A stretch of DNA of 64,000 nucleotides, from NCBI RefSeq assembly GCF_001465875.1, contig NZ_LN901323.1, forward strand, positions 312,501 to 376,500. The letters are read 5' to 3'. The translations under genes were made by a program, and so were the position numbers. Below are positions 28,017 through 40,000 of this stretch, piece by piece; the stretch's first letter is position 1; every line of letters begins with the position of its first letter. The stretch comes from Legionella saoudiensis (GTDB taxonomy: Bacteria > Pseudomonadota > Gammaproteobacteria > Legionellales > Legionellaceae). The notes under the pieces were generated by a model. That model was not told where the DNA came from, made no database searches, and worked only from the letters and a program-made list of their open reading frames with translations.

Positions 28017-28340
28017 TTATTTAGTTTGGTCGTCAATGAAATTTGCCTTTTCTAATATGCCTCTCAATTCCCTTATCGTCTCTTGGAGTTGGTAAATTTC
28101 ATTATTTTTATCTTTTTTTAATTCTTCCAGGTTCTTTAAATGTCGATGTTTGATATTTTCCAACTCATTTCTTAATTCAACAATGGAGGTCTGTAGCTGA
28201 ATAATAATTTGGTTATAATCCGAACGCTCTTTCTCAATTCGCCGTTGCATTTCCATATGATTTGCTTCTAGTTTCACTCGTAATTGAATGATAATGTCCT
28301 TTAGTTGTCTGTTTTCATTTTCCTCTGCTAATGCTGCCAT
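28017..28340 (-). CDS. Small coiled-coil protein upstream of the adenylate cyclase
   Basis: 107 residues from the ATG at 28340, chosen because GGGGA lies about nine bases upstream; an in-frame start at 28367 exists. Almost the whole length is predicted coiled coil ('IIQLRVKLEANHMEMQRRIE', 'LQTSIVELRNELENIKHRH'), with charged heptads and no membrane segment. Same strand as the cyclase with a 53-base gap, so probably co-transcribed; a structural or regulatory partner of the cyclase is inferred. Confidence 0.65.
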   Translation of the reverse strand: MAALAEENENRQLKDIIIQLRVKLEANHMEMQRRIEKERSDYNQIIIQLQTSIVELRNELENIKHRHLKNLEELKKDKNNEIYQLQETIRELRGILEKANFIDDQTK

Positions 28341-28367
28341 ACTACTAATTCCCCACAGATTCACCAT

Positions 28368-28750
28368 TGGTTATTATCCCGGGCACACTATTAAACGATT
28401 AGATTATGAGCACTTATCTTTATGCGTTATTATAGTGCGGATAGTTAAATTATAGCTCATTTTTAAGGAGGGGAATGGGGCATGGGCAAGTATTCGCAAA
28501 GTATGACAAAACCAGTAAAAAAACTGGCTAACCCTTTTTTCCGAACAAATTAAATGTAATCCGATTGCACGCAACTAATGGCACTTACTTAAGGGATTTT
28601 GTAGGCTGGCGCTGAGTGCAGCGAAGCCCCGCGCCTCCATTTATAACAAGGCAAATACAGCTAGTTAAGAGCCAATTCTAAGGCATTGAATAAAAAGAAT
28701 TATTCATATACCATATCCCTCAAGCAAGTACCCAAGAAAGGATTATCATC
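28368..28750. other. Intergenic region with GC-rich imperfect repeat
   Basis: No gene seen. Around 28600-28640 there is a GC-rich imperfect inverted repeat (GGCGCTGAGTGCAGCG ... CCCGCGCC) unlike its AT-rich surroundings, which resembles dispersed intergenic repeats and shares GCGCCTCCAT with the element at 3291-3342. The divergent promoters for the coiled-coil gene and the small gene at 28751 must lie here, but none is convincing. Confidence 0.35.
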
Positions 28751-28957
28751 ATGCGCTTAAACAGCAAAGCCTTTTTCTATACCCTAATAATTCAAATTTT
28801 ATTTTTCGCTCTCTTTTTTATAGGCTTCCTGCTCGACCCACTACTAGGTTTATGGTTTGTTTTCCTATATTTCATTGGTTGTGGTTCATTTTGGGTATAC
28901 CAATGCTTAAACAGCAAATGCCAGGGATTAATTCATGAAGAGATACACATCAGCTAG
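28751..28957 (+). CDS. Small two-helix membrane protein
   Basis: 68 residues with AAAGGA nine bases before the ATG. Two hydrophobic helices (about 8-28 'FFYTLIIQILFFALFFIGF' and 31-50) and a short Cys-containing, charged tail (CLNSKCQGLIHEE). The N-terminus is basic, so both ends probably face the cytoplasm. Function unknown. Confidence 0.55.
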   Translation: MRLNSKAFFYTLIIQILFFALFFIGFLLDPLLGLWFVFLYFIGCGSFWVYQCLNSKCQGLIHEEIHIS

Positions 28958-29332
28958 AAATTTGCACGCTAACTAAAAAAGATGCAGATTATCTTTATCG
29001 CACACATTTTGATATTAAATGGTATTAATTTTACATAAATAAGTTAATAAAAAATAACATTTTTTATTGACCTTGCAGCCTCAATTGATTAGGATGAACC
29101 CCTGGCTTGGAAGATGCCATGGAAATTACGGAATTAAATCATGAAGAAAATATACAAGAACCAACTTATGGAATGCACAGTATCGCTAGTTAGCCAACAT
29201 CGCACCTTTTTTCTCCTCATCCTATTTTTTCTCTACTTCATGTGTGACACATGAGTTTTAAACCAAAAATCATTAATTCACATCACCGTTGCTGTTGATG
29301 TGCCCAGTTATTTTTGTTTAAAGGATTTGGTT
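28958..29332 (+). promoter_or_regulatory. Leader region of the RHS locus with promoter and short frames
   Basis: A good sigma-70 promoter is TTGACC (29067-29072) and TAGGAT (29090-29095) with a 17-base spacer. Just downstream is a 24-codon frame at 29119-29193 (MEITELNHEENIQEPTYG...), whose ATG has GGAAG five bases upstream. It overlaps a second frame of 37 codons at 29141-29254 with a hydrophobic stretch. Neither is a known peptide. They may be a leader that controls the genes downstream, or remnants of a lost gene. Upstream of 29060 the sequence is AT-rich with nothing recognised. Confidence 0.45.
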
Positions 29333-31009
29333 GTGAAAAGATTAGTGTTGTTTGGCTTTATGTTGTTGTGGGGTGTTTGTTGGGCTAACATATGCAAAGA
29401 TCATCCAATGAGCGTATCTCTTACCTTTAAAGAAACTGGTAAAAATAATATTCAATTTACGGCATATAAGGGAGAGATAAAAACCATCCCTATGACCTTG
29501 CAGTACAGTTATATGCATGGATTAAAAATCTGGAATTTGCTCCCACAACCTTTAACGGTTGGGGTTGGAAATCTAGATCCACAATGCCCCGGTCTTATAA
29601 ATGATCAGGATTGCAAGCCTCACAGAAATGCTATTTGTAATATGGTGGCTGTTCTCCACACGGAAGTTTTAGAAATAGGGCAAACTGTTTCAGGACAATT
29701 TTCTTATCAAGTCGGAAAAAATAACAAGCCCTACCCTATGGCCTATACCGTTACTATTATCCATCGTCCTTTGTCAATGCAAGTTATTGCACCGCAAGAT
29801 GCAAAGATAGGAGGTAAGTTCTATTTTCCTTTAAAAAATATGATTAATAATTATTGGGAGAGTGTTAAGAATAGCGCGCCAGTCTTTTTGAAGATGAAAG
29901 ATGGAGAAGTCGTTACCTTAAATAAAATGGGATTGTATTTTGATGAAAAGGACTTTTCCATCTATGGGAATCCTAACCAAGTCGGTGAATTTAAATTCCA
30001 TGTAGGTGCCACTAATATATTAAGTGAAACGGAATTTGTCCCTTTAACGATTCATGTTCAATATAATAAAGCCAATACTCCTCGCTTTAAACCAAATATT
30101 CCTATTCTCAGTGCCCCACCTAAGGAAAAATATCAACTCAAATTAATGACCTTACTCGAAAATACACCGGGATTTAATGTGACTAACCAAGTAAGGTTTA
30201 GAGTCGAGGACAATTCTAAAGTTAAATCAGGATTCGCGTTGAGTGCCGAAGATCCTTTGGTGCTGGAAGGAGAGCCCAATCCGGCATTAGTTGGAGATAT
30301 GGCAATACTGACCCTTATCGCTACCTCTAATACAGGTGGGGATTCAGAGCCATACCAACTTAGGATCCCGATTGCTTATGACAGTAGCAAAAAACCAACC
30401 ATCGAGCTTTTCGAACTGGAGCAACCAGTAGGAAAACAGTTTGCGACTGATTTATCACAATATATCAAGGATCCTGCACAAGACGACTCTCTTGTCGTAA
30501 AGATTGACGAAATTGAGCCTAAACTTGAAAAAATTGATGAAGTTAAGTCATTCAGGATACAAATTTCCCCACAAAACCCTAAGATATTGGAAGGTTATAT
30601 TCCTGAACATGCAGTAGGTAAAAAATATTATATTACCTTACATGCGAATACGCATACCGGAGGCGACTCGGAAAAAATAAAAGTTCCTTTGCAAGTAAGC
30701 ATCGATGAAACGCTTACCCCTGGCTTTAGGCAGTCTAATCCGCAACTACCTTTAATTATTCCTGGCCAACCCTTTGCCCATGATTTTGTAGCTAATCGTG
30801 ATGTATGGCCTGAATATGAGGACATACCTTATGAAATCAGCTTTGCGGAGGGTTATAACCCGCCACAATGGTTAAAGCTAGAAAACAATAAACTTTTTTC
30901 AGCGGGAAATGTCCCAATGGCAACCAAAGATATAGATATTACTTTAATTATTAAGAATATTCCCGGAGGCGTTTCAAACCCGATAACCCTATCTTTAACC
31001 GTATCTTGA
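29333..31009 (+). CDS. Secreted all-beta protein with Ig/cadherin-like domains, upstream of the RHS gene
   Basis: About 558 residues from a GTG at 29333, chosen because AAGGA lies seven bases before it and it begins a signal peptide (MKRLVLFGFMLLWGVCWA). The first 170 residues hold six Cys ('ICKDH', 'PQCPG', 'DCKPH', 'ICNM') and a beta domain. After that come about four repeats of around 95-105 residues with the Ig-like pattern 'VPLTIHV', 'SNTGGDSEPYQLRIPIAYD', 'HTGGDSEKIKVPLQVSID' and 'NIPGGVSNPITLSLTVS'. These resemble putative-Ig/cadherin-like repeats of adhesive bacterial proteins. It precedes the RHS gene by 83 bases and is probably co-transcribed, so it may be a periplasmic or surface partner for delivery; that is inference. 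Confidence 0.75.
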   Translation: MKRLVLFGFMLLWGVCWANICKDHPMSVSLTFKETGKNNIQFTAYKGEIKTIPMTLQYSYMHGLKIWNLLPQPLTVGVGNLDPQCPGLINDQDCKPHRNAICNMVAVLHTEVLEIGQTVSGQFSYQVGKNNKPYPMAYTVTIIHRPLSMQVIAPQDAKIGGKFYFPLKNMINNYWESVKNSAPVFLKMKDGEVVTLNKMGLYFDEKDFSIYGNPNQVGEFKFHVGATNILSETEFVPLTIHVQYNKANTPRFKPNIPILSAPPKEKYQLKLMTLLENTPGFNVTNQVRFRVEDNSKVKSGFALSAEDPLVLEGEPNPALVGDMAILTLIATSNTGGDSEPYQLRIPIAYDSSKKPTIELFELEQPVGKQFATDLSQYIKDPAQDDSLVVKIDEIEPKLEKIDEVKSFRIQISPQNPKILEGYIPEHAVGKKYYITLHANTHTGGDSEKIKVPLQVSIDETLTPGFRQSNPQLPLIIPGQPFAHDFVANRDVWPEYEDIPYEISFAEGYNPPQWLKLENNKLFSAGNVPMATKDIDITLIIKNIPGGVSNPITLSLTVS

Positions 31010-31023
31010 TGAAAAAGGAAACC

Positions 31024-31074
31024 ATGTTCAAGCTTGCGGTGACCGCCCGGCTTGAAGTGTTTAAAAAAGAATAA
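31024..31074 (+). other. Hairpin and tiny frame between the secreted protein and the RHS gene
   Basis: TTCAAGC (31027-31033) pairs with GCTTGAA (31050-31056), and an inner CGGT/ACCG can continue the stem. The same bases form a 16-codon frame (MFKLAVTARLEVFKKE) with AAGGA six bases before its ATG. It could be a partial terminator or an attenuator that sets RHS expression. Alternatively the tiny frame is chance. Confidence 0.35.
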
Positions 31075-31092
31075 TTACTCGTAGGATGTATC

Positions 31093-34000
31093 ATGACACA
31101 AACAATTACTGGCAATGGTTTAGGAATTTATGGCTCCTCTATCGGTATGAGGGGCCATGCGACTCATGGTAGTGCCTCTTTGGGCCAAGGCGGTGAGTCA
31201 GCCTATGTTAATGCCGCTAATGGAAACTTAATATTACGTCATTCTGATGGTTTTCTTGCTGATATCGGTTTTGGTTTTGACCTATTTCAAACCTATAACT
31301 CTTTAGGCGAGGGGGGCGGCTCCTGGTGTTTTAACGTGCAATCAGGAATCGAATTGCATGGTGAAGCAAATCATGAAGGCTCCTACGTTATTCGCATTGG
31401 TGAAGATGGGCATCGGGCGCGTTTTAACTGGAATGCTACGCGTCAGCAATATGTACCTGAAGAGGGCGGTACGGCTAATTTACGCTTGACTGCCAATGGA
31501 TGGATTTATAAAGATGGCAGTGCTAAAACCACCTATGAATATGCGCACAATGGCCAGTTAACGCAAATTAGTGACCAGGACAATCACCATCTTAAATTTA
31601 ATTATGTTGATGGGCATTTGAGCTCCATTGTAAGCACCAGCGGCCGTCAAAAAGTTACCTGGACATTTAACCAGGGTTTACTTACCGATATCACCACAAC
31701 CAGCGATTCGCAACAGGTGCACCACATCCATTACGACTATGATGAACATCAGCGTTTGCATAAAGTTAGCCGTGATTTAGGCGATGGAAAAAACTATTGG
31801 ATAACTTATGACTATGTAGGGGATTCTAATCGTATAAGCTCAGTAAAACAGTCAGATGGCACAAGCTTACGCATTGACTATGATGCTCAAGGGCGCGTGC
31901 ATAAGCTAATTGACGGTGAAGGACGTTGCACTATTTATAATTATGAATCAGGGCATACCACCTTAACCAACAGCCTTGGAGAGTCATGGACTTATTTTTA
32001 TGATGAGCGCGATCGCCTAATTGCGGTAGAGGGGCCTGAAAACTATCGTATTAGTTATCGTTATGAAGGAAATCAATTAAGCAGTATTACTCAAGGTGCG
32101 CAAACTTGGCATTACCGTTATAATGAAGCCGGTGATTGCATTTACATCCAGGAGCCTAACGGGCAAATAACTAAACGCAGTTTTGATGCAGAGCATCATT
32201 TGCTTTTAGAAACCAGCTATCAAGCTTTTGACGGCGAGCATCATCCGATTAAGCCGAAAACTACACGTTATGCTTATGATGCGCAAGGACATTTGCGTTT
32301 TATTATTGCTGCGGATGGCACCGTTACTGAGTATCGTTATAATTCTCAAGGGCAATTGGCGAGTAGCCGCCGCTATCTAAAGGCTGCTTACAATGTAAGT
32401 TCTTTAGCAGAAGATCTGTGTCTTAATCAGGAGCAGATGGAGGCATGGTGCGCTCAGCAAAATCCGCAACAAGTCAGTTTAGTGGATTACAGCTATGATT
32501 GGCGTGGCCAATTAAGCGAAGAAATTCATTACACTCATGTTACGACTGAGGGGATTGGCATTCTGGATGCGCAAGCTACTCGTTCTCATTCTGTATATGA
32601 TGCTGCTGGGCGTTTGCGCGAGAAAAGTACGCCAACTGCAAATGGATGGAGTACTACCTACTATTTCTATGATGATTTAGGCCGCTTAACTCAAACTATA
32701 GACAATCAAGGACATACGCAAAGTATTAGTTATGATGATGCGCATCAACAAATTATCCAAACAGATGCCAATGGCTTACAAACAATAAAAATCTATGATC
32801 GTAGTGGTTTATTAATTGCCACGCATTGTTTGGATGTGAGACATGATTTTGGTACCACATCGTACCAATACGATGAAGCTGGCCGCTTGATTTCCGAAAC
32901 CGGCGTAGATGGTTTAAATATTTTTTATTTTTATGATGCTCAAGGTCGCCTAAACGCTAAGGTGAATAAGCAAGGACAACTTACCAGATACTCGTATAAT
33001 GAGGATGGGCTGTTAATACAAACCCATCAGTACTCTCAACGAGTCAGTACCAAAGGCTGGTTGCAGGACTATCCAGCTTTTATATCTATTATTCCGCTTA
33101 ATAATAAAAATGATAACATTAGCCAAATAATTTATAATGAATACCAGCAAGTTGCTTATACTGTTGATGCGACCGGTGCGGTAATTGGCTACACCTACAA
33201 TGCCGAGGGAAAAATAGTTAGTAAAACCGCATATGCACAACGCTTAGCGGATTACCAACCAGAAACATTATTGTCTTCAACTTCCTTTAACCTAAACTCA
33301 AACATTAATGACCGCAATATTTACTATTATTATGATCTTAATGGTAACGTCTCAGCTGAACGTGATGCCGAAGGTTATGTTACCGAATACCGTTATGACC
33401 GGCAGGGGCATGTGATTGAAACCATTCGTTATACGCAGTGCATCAAAAAAATCTTTAGTGGAGATTGGCAACTCGATAAGCCTGGTGAGCAAAGCACAGA
33501 CATCCATACCTATAATTTTTATGATGCGCAAGGGCAAAAAATTGCAAATGTTGATGGTGAGGGCTACCTTACCGAATACCGCTATGATGCTAGTGGCCAA
33601 TTAATCGAACGCATTGCCTATGCAACTGCGGTTGCTGCTGAATTGGAGCTTAGCAGCGAAACGCTAGAAACGATTCGCCCGCCGCAACATGGCAACGATC
33701 ATCATAGTTATTATACCTATAATGATTTGGGGCAATTAAGCCAAGAGAAATCCCCTAATGGGTTAATTACCACATACGTTTATAACGAGATGGGGCAACT
33801 CATTAGCAAAACTCGTACGGATGCGCGTACCCAGGCAATAAGAGAGCAACAATATCGATACGATGCTTTAGGACGAATTATTCAGGAATTAGATGAATTA
33901 GGGTGCGCAAAGCTCAATCAAAAACCATTAACGGATAAAGCCATTGAACAAATTTGGCAGGAGCATAGTATTCATTATGTTTATGATAATTCAGGATTAT

Positions 34001-37000
34001 TACAATCCAAGACTGATGCCTTACAACGCACCACACGCTATTTTTATAATCAATATGGCCAACTGCAATTTACCGTCAATGCCCAAGGTGCCATCAGCGA
34101 AACCCGTTATAATGCATTGAACCAAATTGAAGTAATTCATAAATACAGTGCACCACTCTCATTAAAAAGATTAAAGACCATAACCATTGAAGATCTTCGG
34201 GCCTATGTAGAACAGGTAAAAGACGAGCATTTTGATGAAACCACCAGGTATGAATATAATCGAATTGGTCAAGTAATTGCGCAGCATAAGGGAGCTCAAG
34301 GATTAATTACTTCCGAATACAATGCTTTTGGTGAATTGGAGCGGAGCATTGAAACTATTGATGCAACTCATACTAAAACCACCGCATATAGTTATGATGG
34401 ACGCGGCTTATTGGTGCAGCGAACTGATGATCTCGGTGGATTAAATCGTTCGCTAAAAATGCACTACAATGCTTTTGGTTTTATGGAGAAGTATGTTGAT
34501 GGGCGCGAGAATATTATTCGTTACAAATGGAATAAACGTGGAGAACAAATTACCATTTTTAATCCTCAAAATAAATTTAAAAAAATAAAATACGATGCAT
34601 TTGGCCGAGTGATTTCAGAAACAGATAATTTGCAAAAAAATATCAAGCAGTATACCTATGACGATCAAAATAATAAATTAACCTTATCCGATCCTAATCG
34701 GCGCTCAAAAATCATCACCGAATTTAATGCGTTTGGGGATAAGCTAAGCTTAATCGATGGCAATAAAAATACCACGACCTTTACCTATGATGAGCGGGGT
34801 TTGCTCATCCGCGTAGACGCCCCGGAAAATACCTCTAAAACCTATCATTATGATGCCGCCGGACAATTACAATGGCAAGAAGACTCGGGCGGCCATAAAA
34901 TTGCATACACCTATGATGCCCAAGGCCATGTTCTTACCAAAACCATTGATCCAGATGGGCTTAATCTTGTTACCGAATATGCCTATGACGCTATTGGTAG
35001 ACAAATACAAATTACAGAAAATAAACGAGTCAGCCAATTTACTTATAATGATCAGGGGTTATTGGTTAAATCCTGCATTGATCCTAAAGGATTAAATCTT
35101 ATCACCGAGTACAGCTACGATGCGCGGGGGAAATTGGTACGCAAAACGGAATGGAATCGCAATGGACATAATAAGGTAACGGCCTATACCTGGGATAATT
35201 TAGAGCGCTGCACCGCTACTATTCAAGACCCGGATAACTTGCGGCTTACCACCTACTATCAATACGATGAAAATGACAACCTGATTTGCCAAACTGATGC
35301 ACGTGGCAATAGCACGCATTATGTCTATGATGCGAATAACCAATGCCGTTATCAAATCAATGCACGCGGGGTAGTTACCGAGCATATTTATAATCCAAAT
35401 GGTTGTGAAGAACAAACCATAACTTATGCAAAACCCATAAAGTTAATGGCAAGTTATTCTGAAGAAGGTCTCAATAAGCTCCTGGTAAAAGATGTTAAAG
35501 ATCAATATACCTTTCGCATATGGGATGCGGCTGGGCGTTTGGAACAATTATTTGATGCTTTAGGTTATGCTACGTTGTATCGATATGATAGTAATGACAA
35601 CATTGTTAATGTAACGAAATGTGCCGTAGCGATTTCTATAGAAGATTTAAAAGCAGGAAAGCCGGTTAAACTGGATCGTACCAAGGTGCGTGAGGAGTAT
35701 TTTGCCTATGATGGCTTAAACCAGCTACGCTTTCAATGTAACAATGGTTTGGTAACAGAATTACGCTACGATGCGCATGGACAGGTTATTGCACGCATTC
35801 AATATGAAAGCTCTGTTTCTCTTAATGAGAAAACTAAGGTAGACCTGGAATACTTCCAGAAAAATTGCACCAGTAATAGCCAAAATAAAATAACCCGCTA
35901 TGCCTATGATCAAGCCGGCCGCATGATCATTGAGTTAAGCCCTCAAGGCGTTGCCAAATCTTATATTTACAATGAATTAAATCAAGTTATTTCCTGCACG
36001 CGTTACGCCACCTTAATCACTGGCGATGACATCGCCAGCCTGACTCTGGATACTCTAGCGCACAGCAAGCAAGACCGCACCAACTATTTTGTCTATGATG
36101 CCGCAGGACGTGAACGTTATCGCATTAGTGCAGAAGGTCAAGTAGTAGAGCGCCGTTATGATGAGATAGGTAATGTAATCGCTCAAATTACGCACGCACA
36201 ACGAGTTACTACCTTAAAAGACACTACTCTAACCGGTTTAAACGATTTCTTTGCCACCGACAGCAACGCACGAAGTAGTACTTACAGCTATGACGCCCTT
36301 GGTCGCTTGGAAAAAGAGGTAAACGCCAAGAACCTGGAAACAAGTTACCAATATGATAGCAATGGCAATGTATTGCAAAAAATTGAAGCGAATAAAGCAG
36401 TTTGGACCTATTCCTATGATGAGCTAAATCGACTCACCGAAACCGTCTCGCCCCAAGTGTGGGTAATGGACAACCAGCATCAGAAAACGTTACGTTCAAT
36501 CATCACCCAAACCGAATATGACAGTTTTGGTAATGTGATTACTGAAACTCGTGATGCGAAAGGAAATGCGCAGAAACGCCATTTTGAATACGACTCAATG
36601 AACCGCCTCACGAAGACGGTTTATCCTGATGTAAAAGTAAGTAATGCCAGCCAGGGAAGATCAGCAGAACGCCAAGAGATTAGCAAAGAACTAACGGAAA
36701 CGACAATCTACAATGCTTTTGGTGAAGTGACTGCCCGCAGCGACCGGGCTGGCCATTGGCAACATTTTGCTTATGATACGCAAGGCCGGCTGGTTTATCA
36801 GGTGGACGCACGCGGCGGTTTAACCCAATACGATTATGACGCTTATGGTCGTGTAACCAAGAAAATACGTTATGAAAGCCGGATTGTTTTGGCTGAATAC
36901 GGCACTGAGGAAATAGCCAAAGCCATTCGAAGCGGCGATGCCGATCGAACCGAAATTTATTCCTACGATTTAGATGACCACCTCATTGAAACTACTCGCG

Positions 37001-40000
37001 ATGCGGTTCTTACCTACAATCCACGTGATAAAACTTACAGTAAATTGCAACCCAGTACCCGCAACGTATACAACGCATTCGGTGAGGTCGTTAAAACAAT
37101 AAAACGTATTGATTCAAGCCGCGATGCGGTAACGCTCATGTATTATAACCAGGACGGCCAGCAAACCGCACAGGTTGATGCGGAAGGGTATCTTACCACC
37201 TATACGCTAAATACTTTTGGCGAAGTAGAATGCTGCACCGAGTTTGCAACACGTACAGAAAAAGCTGATATCAATGGCTATTCGCTTCCAGCAACGAATA
37301 GCAAAGACCGCATCGTTACATTTACGTACGATGCTTTAGGCCAAGTTATTACGAAGACCTTAAAAAATGTAGAATTCTCACGCCTGGTTAATAATAAGTT
37401 AGAAACCATACGTCAAGATGTATCCACGCGTTATGCCTATGACGCTATGGGGTATCTAATTGAAACCATTGATGCCCAAAATAATAGTGCATATTGCTAT
37501 TACGATGCCTTAGGCCAGTTAACTGCGAAAATTGGCCCAGGCCAACAAGCACGCAAAGCAACGACTTATGCTTATGATGCCTTGGGCAATTTGTTGCAAA
37601 CCTACCAATGGGCCAATGGAGCCGAGTTGACTGCGGATAAAGGGTACACACTAAGAGGTGTTTCAGCCGCCGATCAAGTAAGTTATGCTGAATTTAATGC
37701 ACTTGGCCAGGTGATTAGTGAAACCAATGCCATGAACCATAAGGTGAACTACAGTTATGATGAGGTAGGGAACTTGGTTCGTAGCTTCCAAACGGTAACC
37801 CGGGCTGATGGCAGCAAACAGATTCGCGATGTGCGCTATGTGTACGACAGCGAACATAATTTAGTACAAACCTACAGCTATAAAGAAAATAATCAGCTGC
37901 ATGTAGAAGAAGCACGCTATAATATTTTTGGCGAAGTTATTGCGAAAGGAATGAATGGTCAATTCCACATCCATATTGACTATGATCGTTTAGGCCATGC
38001 ATGGCGCTCCAATGTCCAAGGTTATTATCAAATTTTTCTTTATGATGTGGCAGACGAAGTAACGCAGATTGTCACCTCGGCTAATGGTTTTCATCCAGAA
38101 GGAGGCGAGCGCGGAGTTGATTTAAGCCTTGATTATTTTAAAAATTGCACTAACTTTGATAATGACAGTTTGCACCAACGACTGCAACGCCAAAATAACA
38201 CTTATGATGCCTTAGGGCACCTACTTTCCCAAAACCACGAGTATACTGTAGATGTCTTAGATAAAAATGCCATGCGTACGGTAGTGGAGGCCAGACAAAC
38301 TTTATCGGTAGACCGTTGGGGGAATATGCTTTCCCATACCAATGCTTTGGGATACACCACCAATTACGAATACAACTTGTTTAATCAAGTCACCAAACAA
38401 GAGTTGCCCGAAGTTTCCTTCATGAATGCACAGGGGGTAAGAAGCCGTATTAAGCCGGTGAATACTTTTGCCTATGATGAATTAGGGCAAGTGATTGCGG
38501 CGATTGATGCCAATAACCATAGGACCACGAGGGCTTATGATGCGGAAGGGCATGTGATACGGGAAACGGATGCGAAGGGTATATCACGAACCAAGAAGTA
38601 CAATCTCTTAGGGCAATTAAGCTCTTCCGAGAATGAATTAAATGGCATCACCGAATACACCTACGACCGTGAAAATCGCCTTACCCAGGTGCGAACCTAC
38701 AATAGCCAAAAAGAACTTCGCAAACAAAAATACGCTTATGATGAAGCTGGCCAGTTAATCATTCAGGAAAATGGTGTCAATGACAAAATAACATTTACCT
38801 ACGATACCCTAGGCAATCAAATAAAAAAAACGGATGCTCGTGGACTAAGTACCGACTATGAGTATGATGACTATGGGCATAAAATTAAAGAAACGGATGC
38901 CCTCAAAAAGCAACAAAGCTGGAATTATGATGCGCATGGTCATTTACTGTCGCACACCGATTTAGGTAATCACACCACGTTTTATGAGTACAATGTCAAT
39001 GGGCTACTATTGCATGAATACTCCACCAGGGGTAAAAATATTTATCGCAAATACCAAGGCGATGGACAATTAATTAGTTATGAAGATAGAACCAGCAGGG
39101 AGTTAATTGGCTACACTTATGACTTAGAAGGACAAATGCGCAGTAAAGTATCCAGCCGCTCCCAAAGTTATCAAGACAGTTGGCTCTATGAAACTGATTT
39201 CTACGATTACGATGAGTTAGGACGTTTAACCTCCTTACGTCGCCATAATCCTGATTACCTGCCAGACACAGATAAATCCTTACTTTGGGTCGATTATGAT
39301 TACGATGAAGTAGGCAATATCCGCCATACTGCCGTACAAGCCAAAGCAAATGGCAACCGCTCAGGTAGTGCCAGCGAGGCTTATTATCTTTATGATGAAA
39401 ACAATCGCATGATTCTCAATAAAGGTGAACTGCAAAATGGGCAAATTGTTATCGGTGCTAAAGGAAGCCGTCTGGCTTATGATAATGCTGGCAACGTGAG
39501 TGATGCAGAAGTTTATGAGCAAGGGAAGCTAAGCCAATACCACTATGATTATGATCAAGCCAATCAGCTCGTGCAGGTTTCTAAGCAAAATAAGAGGATT
39601 CAATCCAAAAGGTATGATTTAGCCGGACGTGTTATTGAAGAATATGCCTATGATGGCCGCGGCGCTCAGTCGCAAGTTACCATCCTTACATACAAGAATG
39701 GTTTACTAACCCATCAATCTATCCGTGATCATAAAAGGGAAATATCCTATGTTAATTACGAATATGATGTTGTTGAAAACATTAGTAAAATGGAAATCAT
39801 TAGTAACGGCGGGCCTAATCGTAAAGATGGTTCTAAAATCACCCATACCTATGGTTATGAAGAATGGGATAGCTACCAGCAAAAAAGCGATAAAGTAGAA
39901 AATGAGGCCTATAATGGTGAAAAGAAAACAACAGGGGATAGTATCCGCTTCTATGATCAAAATGGTTTACTAAGCAGTGTAGACAAGCGTACAGAGCAAG

